A stretch of 13,607 nucleotides of DNA, taken from positions 1-13,607 of the forward strand of contig CAZJGF010000040.1 of NCBI GenBank assembly GCA_964545665.1, read 5' to 3'. This DNA is from CAZJGF01 sp964545665 (GTDB lineage: Bacteria; Chloroflexota; Dehalococcoidia; GIF9; AB-539-J10). A program made the position numbers and the translations under genes. The notes below the pieces were generated by a model, which made no database searches, was not told the DNA's origin, and worked only from the letters and a program-made list of their open reading frames with translations. Positions 1 through 8,105 of this stretch are shown in pieces. Numbering within the stretch: position 1 is the stretch's first letter; the number at the start of each line of letters is the position of its first letter.

Positions 1-263
1 TGGCAAAACAAAAGAAAGGAGGTAAGGTGTCACTAATCATATGAACCAGTACACGGGATTGAAGAAGCAGCCACAATAGTATACAATGCACAAACACGTT
101 GACTTATTTACGTCGGGAGCTTTCACCGGAGAACGAGGTCATAACCCGCGTAAAAGTTCCTATTTCACGCTTAGCAGCCTCACGAGCCAGAGAAGAGACT
201 ATCAAAAGGAAGTAAACCAGGCTAACGTCTACCGGGCCAAGCCTACAAGTACGCCTTGAGCTA
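1..263. other. Region upstream of fabF, no confident gene
   Basis: No reading frame here is convincing. Frames open at the left edge stop within about 45 bases and could be the tail of an upstream gene. A GGAGG stretch near 19 leads only into very short frames. A plus-strand frame open from 63 to a TAA at 213-215 reads fairly protein-like near its end, but it lacks a ribosome binding site and I do not call it. A minus-strand frame at 104-328 overlaps the start of fabF and looks like a shadow. Confidence 0.4.
59..87 (+). promoter_or_regulatory. Possible promoter upstream of fabF
   Basis: TTGAAG at 59-64, a 17-base spacer and TACAAT at 82-87 (five of six bases match the consensus -10). It would give a leader of roughly 170 bases before fabF. 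It is seen by pattern only; the -35 is a moderate match and transcription from further upstream is equally possible. Confidence 0.3.
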
Positions 264-1535
264 ATGAACAGAATGCACAGAAGAAGAGTAGCCATCACTG
301 GAGTTGGAGCTGTCACTCCGCTAGGCATCGGCGCTGAGGAATCTTGGCAGGCGCTGTGCCAGGGAAAGTCAGGTGTAAGCAGGATTAGCCGGTTTGATGC
401 TTCGGCTTTCGAGACACAGATTGCTGCAGAAGTACAGAATTTCCACGCTGCAGATTTCTTGGACGCGAAGAGGACAAGAAGGACCGACCTGTTTACTCAA
501 TATGCGCTGGCGGCTACACAGATGGCAACTGACGATTCTCGCATAGTTATTGATGGGAACAACGCCCATCGGATGGGGGTAATACTGGGTTCATGCGTTG
601 GTGGGATAGGCACCTTGTGCCGTAACATTGCCGCCCTGGTAGAGGGAAAACTGGAGGATGTTTCCCCCTTCTTAGCTTCAATGTTCATACCAAGCGCAGC
701 AGCAAACGAGATTACCATTGCTCTTGGCATTAAGGGACCCAGCAGAGGTATAAGCACTGCTTGTGCCACCGGCAGCCACGCTATTGGTGACGCTCTCAGG
801 TTCATCCAATACGGCGAAGCCGATGCGATGATCGCTGGAGGAGCCGAAGCTAGTATCGTCCCCGTATTTATTTGCAGCCTTGCTAAGCTAAAAGCCTCCT
901 CTACTAGAAATAATGAGCCAGAGAAGGCAAGTCGTCCCTTCGATAAGAATCGCGATGGCTTTGTGACCGGAGAGGGAGCAGGAATTGTGGTCCTGGAAGA
1001 ACTTGATATGGCCAGAAAAAGAGGCGCTAAGATTTACGCTGAGTTAGTAGGCTTTGGTTCTACTATGGATGCTTACCACCCAACCAAGCCTGATTACAAG
1101 ACCCAGGCTGAGTGCATAAAATTGGCCCTACATGACGCCGGCATCTCGCCCAGCCAGGTCAGTTACATAAATGCTCATGGAACATCTACTCCGCTCAATG
1201 ATTCAGCCGAAACTAAGGCTATTAAGCTTGCTTTAGGCGAACACAGCAAGAAGGTATTGATAAGTTCTAATAAATCTATGATAGGCCATCTCTGGAGTGC
1301 GGCCGGAGCGGTGGAAGCCATATTTACCGTCCTTACCATACGAGATAGCATCGTTCCACCCACTATCAACTATGATAGCCCTGACCCTCAGTGTGACCTG
1401 GACTATATCCCCAATATAGCCAGAAAGGCAGAGGTAGAATTTGCTCTTTCCAATTCCTTCGGCTTCGGTGGCATGAATTCTGTGCTTGTCTTCAAGAAGT
1501 TTCCACCAATAACTATCCCAAATCACATTCCCTGA
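264..1535 (+). CDS. fabF: Beta-ketoacyl-ACP synthase II (FabF-type)
   Basis: Condensing enzyme of type II fatty acid synthesis. It joins malonyl-ACP to an acyl-ACP in the cytoplasm with release of CO2. The 423 residues match the usual FabF length (about 410-425). The full KAS II signature is visible: nucleophilic Cys167 in STACATG, His305 in NAHGTSTP, Lys337 and His342 in SNKSMIGH, and the glycine-rich FGFGG at 400-404. All catalytic residues are intact, so it should be active. Two starts are possible: ATG 264, or ATG 273, whose product MHRRRVAITG aligns better with the N-terminus typical of the family. Neither has a good Shine-Dalgarno sequence. No acpP, fabD or fabG is next to it in this window, so it may be a stand-alone paralogue or the end of a fab cluster that lies to the left. 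A condensing enzyme of a specialised lipid or polyketide pathway is less likely given the close FabF motifs. Confidence 0.93.
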   Translation: MNRMHRRRVAITGVGAVTPLGIGAEESWQALCQGKSGVSRISRFDASAFETQIAAEVQNFHAADFLDAKRTRRTDLFTQYALAATQMATDDSRIVIDGNNAHRMGVILGSCVGGIGTLCRNIAALVEGKLEDVSPFLASMFIPSAAANEITIALGIKGPSRGISTACATGSHAIGDALRFIQYGEADAMIAGGAEASIVPVFICSLAKLKASSTRNNEPEKASRPFDKNRDGFVTGEGAGIVVLEELDMARKRGAKIYAELVGFGSTMDAYHPTKPDYKTQAECIKLALHDAGISPSQVSYINAHGTSTPLNDSAETKAIKLALGEHSKKVLISSNKSMIGHLWSAAGAVEAIFTVLTIRDSIVPPTINYDSPDPQCDLDYIPNIARKAEVEFALSNSFGFGGMNSVLVFKKFPPITIPNHIP

Positions 1536-1630
1536 TCGTCCTTCGCTGCATCCTATTAGCCTATGGTTGCTGTGGCAAGTCAGTTGGGCAAGGTAGCAGT
1601 TAATTGCTGATATTGCTGCAATCGCCGAGC

Positions 1631-1672
1631 AAAGCTAGTGGGTTACAGATTGTCGAACAACAGGCTAGCTTT
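1631..1672. repeat. 8-bp inverted repeat at the convergent gene ends
   Basis: AAAGCTAG at 1631-1638 pairs with CTAGCTTT at 1665-1672 across a 26-base loop, between the convergent fabF and UPF0182 genes. The right arm includes the UPF0182 stop codon. It could form a weak bidirectional terminator, but the loop is long and there is no T-tract. Confidence 0.2.
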
Positions 1673-4448
1673 CCTCTTCAACGACAAGCCCGGCCAGCCG
1701 GTCCAGCACCGCCTCCAGGGCACCCAGCTCTTTTCCGTAGTTGGCCCAATCGCCCGCCTTAAGGTATTGCTGAGCTGCCTCATAGTGCTGTTGGGCCTGC
1801 TCAATCAGGCTGGCTATCTCAGAGCTTACTGGAGCTCCTGGTTCTGTTGGAGCAGGTAGTTCGGCCTCGGGTTCAGTTGGTAGCGCTTCAGTACCAAAGA
1901 TAGCTGCAATGCACTCGTCTAATGTAGCTTGCATAGCTATCTCTTCGCCGGCAGCCACGATAACACGCTTTAGCTCCGGGAGGCCACCTGCCTCAGCCTG
2001 GAGGAATACCGGCTCCACGTACAGATTGGACTTGCCTAAGGGAATCATCAGCATATTGCCGCGGATAACTCGGGAACCGCCCCGACTCCACAGTGCAAGC
2101 TGCTCGGTGATAATGGTATCCTGCTGGATTCGATTCTCGATCTGGCTGGGACCATACACCAGCCGCTCCTTGGGGAAATGGTAGGCAAGCAGCTTTCCGT
2201 AGTTATCTCCATCACAGCGGGCGGCAAGCCAGCCAATGGTATTGTTCTTATTCACCGGGGTAAACGGCAGCATGAGTAGAAACTCCTCCTTTTCCTCACC
2301 AGAAAGCCGCATTATGATGTAGTAGGGCTCCACAAGTTGTTCGCTACCGGAATACACCTCTTTGGGCAGCGCCCACAGGTCTTCCTTGTTATAGAATACC
2401 CGGGCATCCTGCATGTGGTAGCTCCGGTACACCATGGCCTGGATGTTGAACATATCCTCGGGATAGCGGAGGTGGCTTCGCAACGACTCAGGCATCTGCT
2501 CCACAGGAACGAACAGCTCGGGGAAGATAGACTGGTAGGTCTGTATTAAAGCATCCTCTGGCTCGATAACATAGAAGGTCACACTCCCGTCGTAGGCATC
2601 CACCACTGCTTTGACGCTGTTGCGAATATAGTTTATTCCATCCCCCTCAATCGGTTGGGAGTACGGATAGCGGTCAGTGGTGGTATAGCCGTCCTGTATC
2701 CAGAACAGCCTTCCATCCACTACCACCATGTAAGGGTCACCGTCCAGCTTCAAAAATGGCGCCAGGTGACCTACCCTTTCAGCTACTTTTCGATAGTAGA
2801 GTGCTCTGCTTTCGGGGCTTAGTTCCCCACTGATAAGGATGTTAAGGTCACCAAATTGCCAGGCATAGACTAATCGGCGGAAGAAGCTGCCTACGTGAAC
2901 TCCATCCTTGCCCTCGTAGTGCCCGTATACATTCTCCTCACCCATGGGATAATCGAATTCCTGGGTCTTTGTGTTTACGATTACGTAACCGCTCGTCTTT
3001 TCCCCGAAATATATCTGGGGCCGCTCTATATCAAAGTAGCCAACCGGGGGTATGTCCTTTACCAGCAACTGAGGCAGCCCCTCGGAGCTAATTTCATTAA
3101 CCGGGCTGAGGACAACGCCATAGCCGTGAGTGAACTGTAGCTGCCGGTTGACCCAGGTCTGCGCTTCTCCGGCCAATTTCTCCGGAGATAGTTCGCGGGC
3201 TGATAGCATAACCTGCCGATAATCGCCATCAATAACATAGCGGTCAACATCAACGTCGTTGAAATCATAGTACAGCCGAATCGCCTGGATCTGGTTATAG
3301 GTATCCTTTAACGGACGGTGGTCCCACAGCCTGATATTGTCTATCGTCTGCCTGTTCTGGACTACGTCCTGGTAGCTTGGTGACTTCTCGGCGGGAAAGG
3401 CTTCTTCCTCGACCTGGCTCAGAGCGAAGCCATCTCTGGTACCCTGGATGTTGTACTCGATGTAGGCTGCCTCTCGAGCCAGCTCGTTGGGCTGCACCTG
3501 GAAGCGCTGCACCAGAGCAGGGAATACACCCCCAACGATGATAGCAGCCACCACCCAGCCTCCAATGCCATACATTATCCAGCGGGACTTGCGCCGCAGC
3601 ACGGAGACCACAACAAGGCCCATAAGGATGATCACCACCGCCACAAGTATCCACTGTGCCGGAAGCTTGGCATGGATATCAGCATAGCTGGCGCCAAAGA
3701 CCACTCCCCGCGTTGAGAAGACCAGCTCCCAGATGCCAAGTCGGTAACCCCAGGCGAACAGGGCCAGGATGGGTATGCCCAGGCCGCAGAGGTGAGCTAG
3801 TGCTGGTCTGGCCAGGTCGAACTTAAGCCGCTGCACGCCGTAGCTCAGGAAATATAATGCAGCACTGCTGAGAAGAGTGATTATCAGCGCAGCCAGGAAC
3901 CAGCTTCGCACCATTTGAAAAAAGGGCAGTGAGAAGACATAGAAGCTGATCTCCCTGTGGAAAACCGGGTCGGCGATGCCAAAGGGCTGCCCGTTGAAGA
4001 AACGAAGCACGGTGTCCCAGTTGCCTTGAGCTACCCAGCCAAATATCAGACTGAGGAGTGCTGTTACCAGAATGGTGCCCAACCTTAGTTGCCGCTGCAG
4101 TTGTGACACCAGAGTCCACGGCCAGAAATGTACTTCAGTCTTGGGTACCAGGTGTGCCGCCAGCACCAGATTCCCCAGGAACAGGATGCAAAAGATGGCC
4201 GCCCCAGCGAAGAAAATCAACACCCTGCTTTTCAGGATAGTGACATAGACACTGCTATAACCCAGGCTGCTGAACCACAGCCATTCGGTATAGAAGTCCC
4301 TTAATATGCTCAGGACAATAAACAGGACCAGTACTGCAGCCAGAATTATGATTACTTTCGCCGTGCGTCCACGGCGAACGCGCTGGGCAGGCTCCTGCGC
4401 TCTACTTTCAGGAAACCACCGCTGCCATTTTCTGTCAAACGAATTCAA
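1665..4448 (-). CDS. UPF0182 family membrane protein
   Basis: Large membrane protein of family UPF0182 (PF03699/COG1615), whose biochemical role I do not know. The 927 residues are in the family range (about 900-1000). A basic N-terminus is followed by seven hydrophobic segments near residues 31-50, 76-100, 122-140, 181-204, 215-236, 266-284 and 291-310. A large soluble domain from about 315 onward opens with the family-like QPNELAREAAYIEYNI stretch and is probably extracytoplasmic. Near the C-terminus a Pro/Glu-rich linker precedes a helical tail that includes the family-typical GDWANYGKELGALEAVL. The start codon is TTG at 4446-4448: an in-frame stop lies just upstream and no ATG or GTG is available nearby. 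Only a weak purine-rich (AGGG) element precedes it. It is transcribed alone, convergent with fabF, from a likely promoter at 4553-4582. Confidence 0.9.
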   Translation of the reverse strand: MNSFDRKWQRWFPESRAQEPAQRVRRGRTAKVIIILAAVLVLFIVLSILRDFYTEWLWFSSLGYSSVYVTILKSRVLIFFAGAAIFCILFLGNLVLAAHLVPKTEVHFWPWTLVSQLQRQLRLGTILVTALLSLIFGWVAQGNWDTVLRFFNGQPFGIADPVFHREISFYVFSLPFFQMVRSWFLAALIITLLSSAALYFLSYGVQRLKFDLARPALAHLCGLGIPILALFAWGYRLGIWELVFSTRGVVFGASYADIHAKLPAQWILVAVVIILMGLVVVSVLRRKSRWIMYGIGGWVVAAIIVGGVFPALVQRFQVQPNELAREAAYIEYNIQGTRDGFALSQVEEEAFPAEKSPSYQDVVQNRQTIDNIRLWDHRPLKDTYNQIQAIRLYYDFNDVDVDRYVIDGDYRQVMLSARELSPEKLAGEAQTWVNRQLQFTHGYGVVLSPVNEISSEGLPQLLVKDIPPVGYFDIERPQIYFGEKTSGYVIVNTKTQEFDYPMGEENVYGHYEGKDGVHVGSFFRRLVYAWQFGDLNILISGELSPESRALYYRKVAERVGHLAPFLKLDGDPYMVVVDGRLFWIQDGYTTTDRYPYSQPIEGDGINYIRNSVKAVVDAYDGSVTFYVIEPEDALIQTYQSIFPELFVPVEQMPESLRSHLRYPEDMFNIQAMVYRSYHMQDARVFYNKEDLWALPKEVYSGSEQLVEPYYIIMRLSGEEKEEFLLMLPFTPVNKNNTIGWLAARCDGDNYGKLLAYHFPKERLVYGPSQIENRIQQDTIITEQLALWSRGGSRVIRGNMLMIPLGKSNLYVEPVFLQAEAGGLPELKRVIVAAGEEIAMQATLDECIAAIFGTEALPTEPEAELPAPTEPGAPVSSEIASLIEQAQQHYEAAQQYLKAGDWANYGKELGALEAVLDRLAGLVVEEES

Positions 4449-4534
4449 TCTATTTGCCCTACCCTACTTGAGCTATATCTCCAGGCTCATGCTCATCATT
4501 TACTATCACTCCACCCAGGCTATTGAGTAGACCT

Positions 4535-4597
4535 AGAGCCAGCGTAACGGACACAATAACATGCCCTGTACGCATCGGTCAATTCCTTGCTGGCTCT
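4535..4597. repeat. 9-bp inverted repeat around the UPF0182 promoter
   Basis: AGAGCCAGC at 4535-4543 and its exact complement GCTGGCTCT at 4589-4597 are separated by 45 bases that contain the putative UPF0182 promoter. The arms could be two half-operators for a looping regulator or the stem of a large hairpin. The pattern is seen directly; the function is a guess. Confidence 0.35.
4553..4582 (-). promoter_or_regulatory. Likely promoter of the UPF0182 gene
   Basis: On the minus strand TTGACC (plus positions 4577-4582), an 18-base spacer and TATTGT (4553-4558). It lies about 105 bases upstream of the TTG start, inside the inverted repeat 4535-4597. The -35 is good (5/6), the -10 moderate (4/6). 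Confidence 0.35.
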
Positions 4598-4632
4598 GGC
4601 TGTTGTAATATTATGTCAACTAACGAGCCTGG

Positions 4633-4662
4633 AAAGTCCCCTACCCTCCCGCTGGTGACTTT
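4633..4662 (-). terminator. Possible hairpin downstream of dnaE2
   Basis: AAAGTC at 4633-4638 and GACTTT at 4657-4662 form a 6-bp stem with an 18-base loop directly after the dnaE2 stop codon. No T-tract follows in the minus-strand direction. It is a weak candidate for the end of the lexA-imuB-dnaE2 transcript. Confidence 0.2.
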
Positions 4663-4666
4663 GTTG

Positions 4667-7600
4667 TCAGGCGGTGGCAGGCCTCTGCAAGCCATCTGAA
4701 GCCAGTCTGTGGAAGTCTTGATGCCTCTGGTGAGCAAGTTTGTGGATTGTGAAGAGCGCGTCAGCGAGTATATTCAAGCTTCCATCTCTTTTCTGGATTA
4801 TTCCTTTAACCACAATCAGCGGCTCAAGCTTGAAGACCTGACGATACTTCTCATATACACCTGGTCTAAGCACCACATCTACTGTCCCCTCCTCATCCTC
4901 TATTGTCATGAAAGCAAAACCTTTAGCGGTAGCAGGTCTTTGCCTGGTAATAACGTAGCCAGCTATCCGTACCTGTGTATTCGGGAAAAGTTGAGCAATC
5001 TCGGAGCTTTTGAGCAATCCATCCCCGCATATTTGCTTTCTCATCACCTGCATTGGATGATACTTTGTGGATAATCCCTGCACCTGGTAGTCCGCTTCCA
5101 TCTCCTCAAGTTCAGTCAGCTCAGGCAGGGAAACCATGACATCGTTAAATTCCAGAGGCAGTTCCCCCGGATGTTTTCTTTCCAGCAAGCCGAGCTGCCA
5201 CAATAGCTGTCTCCTGGAGCGAGAAAAGGAATCGAAGGCGCCAGCAAGGACAAGGTTCTCCATAAGCTTCCTCTCCAGCCTGGCCCTGAAGTAGAAGTCT
5301 TCAAGTGAAAGATAAGGCCTCCTTTCTCTTTCCGCCACTATCTGGCTTATGGTTTTTCCTCCCAGTTCCTTAACGTACACAAAGCCGAGCCTGATCCTGC
5401 CATCCTCAACGGTGCATCTAGCAGCGCTCCTGTTAATGTCTACAGGCAAGATTTCTATCCCGTGCCTCCTGGCATCTTGCACAATCACCTCCGGGGAATA
5501 AAATCCCATAGGCTGATTGTTGAGCAAGGCACAATAGAACTCAGCGGGATAATACCTCTTCAGCCAGGCAGATTGATAACAAAGCAAGGCGAACCCGGCT
5601 GCATGGCTTTTACAAAATCCATACTGGGCGAATCCCTCGAGAGCCATGAAGATGCGACCTGCTGTACCACTCTCCACTCCATTCTTCGCCGCTCCATCTA
5701 TAAACCTCTGCTTTATCTCACCCATAGCGTCCTTTGCCCTCTTCCGGCTCACCGCCCTTCTCAAAGAGTCAGCCTCGCCTGGCGTGAAATTGGCTATAGC
5801 CGTGGCAACCTGAATCACCTGCTCTTGAAACAGGACGACCCCCAGGGTATCTTCAAGTACTGGCCTAAGCTTTGGGTGCAAGTATGTTACCCTTTCCAGG
5901 CCTTTCCTCCTTCTAATATAAGGATGGACCATATTCCCCTGAAGAGGCCCCGGTCTAATGAGCGCTGCCTCGATAGTCAGGTCTTCAATTGAGCGTGGTT
6001 TTGTCTGTGGCAGGGTCTGCATTTGGGCCCGGCTTTCTACCTGAAATACACCGATCGTATCGCCCTTGCAGACCATCTCATAGACTTCTTCATCATCCAG
6101 GGGGAGTTGCTCAAGGTCAAGTCTTGCCCTGTGATTCTCCTCAACAAGCTCACGGGCCTCGTTGATAAGCGATAGCATCCTCAAGCCAAGCAAGTCCACT
6201 TTTATCAGTCCAGCATCAGCAACGCTATCCTTGTCCCACTGACAGACTACCCTTCCCGGCATGGCAGCTTTTTCAAGGGGCACTATGTCAGTCAAAGGAC
6301 AGGAGGAGATGAGCATTCCCCCATTGTGAATGGATAGATGCCTGGGAAAGTCAGCAATTTCCTGGCAAAGGGAAGTAAACTCCCGCCATGGCACAGAAGT
6401 GAAATAGGTCTGGAACTCCCTGATACCCGCCAGGTCCTGTTCTATATCTCTGGCCTCATACGCTGAAACCGATTTCGCCATCCTATCAAGGATATGGACC
6501 GGCATCCCCAGTGCCTTGCCCACCTCTCTTATGGCATTTCTTGCCTGGAAGGTGACGTAGGTGCAGACCATAGCGGTATGTTCCTGCCCGTATTTCCCGT
6601 AGACGTACTGGATGAGTTCCTCTCTGTGAGCTGTAGATACATCTACATCAATGTCAGGAATGGATGCCATTTCTTCATTCAGAAACCTGCCGAGGAACAG
6701 TTTGTTCTTTACCGGGTCAACTTTGGTTATGCCCAGGATGTAAGCCACCATGGAGTTAGCTGCCGAACCCCTTCCTTGTGCCGGAATGCCCTTCCTCTGA
6801 GCATAATCCATGATGTCCCATACAATGAGAAAGTAACCTGATAGGCCAAGCTTGCTTATCAGCTCGAGCTCGCAGTTAACCCTGGATTCTATCTCCGGGC
6901 TTATACTCTCACACCTATCATGAACCTTCTGCCAGCATAACCTGGCCAGATAGCTGTCCGCAGTCTCGCTTTCTGGCAGGGGGAATTCCGGGAAGCGGTA
7001 GCCTGAGAAGTCCAGGTCAACATTGCATTCCTCGGCTACGGCAAGTGTATTGGAAATCGCTTCAGGGTAGTCCCGGAAAAGCTCAGCCATCTCTCCGGGG
7101 GATTTAAGGTAAAACTCGGCATTTAGTCTTAGTGACTGGCACTCATCCAAGCTTGCCCGGTTCTTGATGCAGGTAAGGACATCATGGAGCTTGTGGCTCT
7201 CCTTCCTGGCATAGTGAACATTATTGGTAGCTACATAACCCAGACCAAGCTCCCTGGCCAGCTCGACCAGGGCACGGCAAAGCTGTCTATCTTCAGGATA
7301 TAGATTGTTCTGAAGCTCTATGTAGAAGTCCTCCCTGCCGAAGATATCCATACACCTCCTGGCTGCACCACAGGCTTTCTCTATCTGCCCGGAAATGATT
7401 GAGCTGGCTATTTCTCCTCTTCGGCAGCCGGAGAGGCAAATTAGATTGCTGGAGTGATGAGCCAGAGTTTCCAGGCCAAGGGCAGGTCTCCCTTTCCTGT
7501 GCTCAAGCTGGGCCCTGGTTATCAGCCGACACAGGTTAGAGTAGCCTTCGCTATTTTTCGCCAGCAATGTAAGGTGGTTTCCACTTTCCAGGGTGACCTC

Positions 7601-7798
7601 TGCTCCAGTAATGGGCTTGATGCCAGCTTTAAGGCACGCTTTGTAGAAACGGATGGCCCCATATAACCCATCATGATCGGTCAAGGCCAGCATGGGCATG
7701 CCAAGCTCTGCTGCCCGGCCCACCAGGTCCTCTGGATGAGATGCACCGTCAAGAAGAGAGAAATTTGAATGGCAATGGAGCTCAACGTAATTATTCAT
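4667..7798 (-). CDS. dnaE2: Error-prone DNA polymerase DnaE2 (ImuC)
   Basis: C-family DNA polymerase III alpha-type subunit of the error-prone DnaE2/ImuC branch, used in translesion synthesis and SOS mutagenesis. The 1043 residues fit DnaE2 (about 1000-1100) and are shorter than replicative DnaE (about 1160). An N-terminal PHP domain shows ELHCHS near 6-11 and TDHD at 40-43. The palm has the DnaE2-like QGRGSAANS at 341-349, PDIDVD at 381-386 with catalytic Asp382 and Asp384, and the third Asp535 in IKVDLLGLR, so the active site is complete. A C-terminal OB-fold region lies at about 935-1000. ATG at 7796-7798 starts 47 bases after the DUF6504-like gene; a GGGGAGA element lies rather far upstream. 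It is the last gene of the lexA operon and should be induced by DNA damage through LexA. Confidence 0.93.
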   Translation of the reverse strand: MNNYVELHCHSNFSLLDGASHPEDLVGRAAELGMPMLALTDHDGLYGAIRFYKACLKAGIKPITGAEVTLESGNHLTLLAKNSEGYSNLCRLITRAQLEHRKGRPALGLETLAHHSSNLICLSGCRRGEIASSIISGQIEKACGAARRCMDIFGREDFYIELQNNLYPEDRQLCRALVELARELGLGYVATNNVHYARKESHKLHDVLTCIKNRASLDECQSLRLNAEFYLKSPGEMAELFRDYPEAISNTLAVAEECNVDLDFSGYRFPEFPLPESETADSYLARLCWQKVHDRCESISPEIESRVNCELELISKLGLSGYFLIVWDIMDYAQRKGIPAQGRGSAANSMVAYILGITKVDPVKNKLFLGRFLNEEMASIPDIDVDVSTAHREELIQYVYGKYGQEHTAMVCTYVTFQARNAIREVGKALGMPVHILDRMAKSVSAYEARDIEQDLAGIREFQTYFTSVPWREFTSLCQEIADFPRHLSIHNGGMLISSCPLTDIVPLEKAAMPGRVVCQWDKDSVADAGLIKVDLLGLRMLSLINEARELVEENHRARLDLEQLPLDDEEVYEMVCKGDTIGVFQVESRAQMQTLPQTKPRSIEDLTIEAALIRPGPLQGNMVHPYIRRRKGLERVTYLHPKLRPVLEDTLGVVLFQEQVIQVATAIANFTPGEADSLRRAVSRKRAKDAMGEIKQRFIDGAAKNGVESGTAGRIFMALEGFAQYGFCKSHAAGFALLCYQSAWLKRYYPAEFYCALLNNQPMGFYSPEVIVQDARRHGIEILPVDINRSAARCTVEDGRIRLGFVYVKELGGKTISQIVAERERRPYLSLEDFYFRARLERKLMENLVLAGAFDSFSRSRRQLLWQLGLLERKHPGELPLEFNDVMVSLPELTELEEMEADYQVQGLSTKYHPMQVMRKQICGDGLLKSSEIAQLFPNTQVRIAGYVITRQRPATAKGFAFMTIEDEEGTVDVVLRPGVYEKYRQVFKLEPLIVVKGIIQKRDGSLNILADALFTIHKLAHQRHQDFHRLASDGLQRPATA

Positions 7799-7845
7799 AA
7801 TTGGTCAAATTTGTCTCCCCGGGGTCGGTGCACTGAAGCCTGGCC

Positions 7846-8100
7846 CTAGTCGTAGATACGTTGTAAATACCAGAGTCCACCGGGCAGGTCTCGATAGAGT
7901 TCACAGACAATGCCGGCCTCAGTCCTGACCTGGAAATATTCCCTTTCGATAGCTTTCCCCCACCACTCCTGAGCCACCCGCCACTGTTTCAGTATCTGTT
8001 CTACCTTCTCCTTCCTCCCTCCATACAGAAAGGAAACTGGCGTATGCTGCATGTCCTCTCTGACCGCCAGCGTTATAGCCTGGTGAAACAGTTTACCCAT
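7846..8100 (-). CDS. Small DUF6504-like protein of the ImuB/DnaE2 operon
   Basis: 84-residue protein between imuB and dnaE2. Its pattern, a strand-like PVSFLYGGRKEKVEQIL, then QW and WW aromatic pairs, EREYFQV, and a closing GGLWYLQRIYD, resembles the short DUF6504 family that I recall from actinobacteria near lexA, imuB and dnaE2. I could not run a search. The ATG at 8098-8100 lies 5 bases after the imuB stop, with a GAGAGAG ribosome binding region inside the end of imuB, so translation is probably coupled. Biochemical function is unknown. Its position and the conserved aromatic/acidic ending suggest a structural partner of ImuB or DnaE2, which is inference. Confidence 0.75.
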   Translation of the reverse strand: MGKLFHQAITLAVREDMQHTPVSFLYGGRKEKVEQILKQWRVAQEWWGKAIEREYFQVRTEAGIVCELYRDLPGGLWYLQRIYD

Positions 8101-8105
8101 CTCTC

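Noticed and set aside
5462..5992. 176-residue plus-strand open frame
   Set aside because: It lies wholly antisense within the palm region of dnaE2, has no recognisable domain and is a shadow of that gene's codon pattern.
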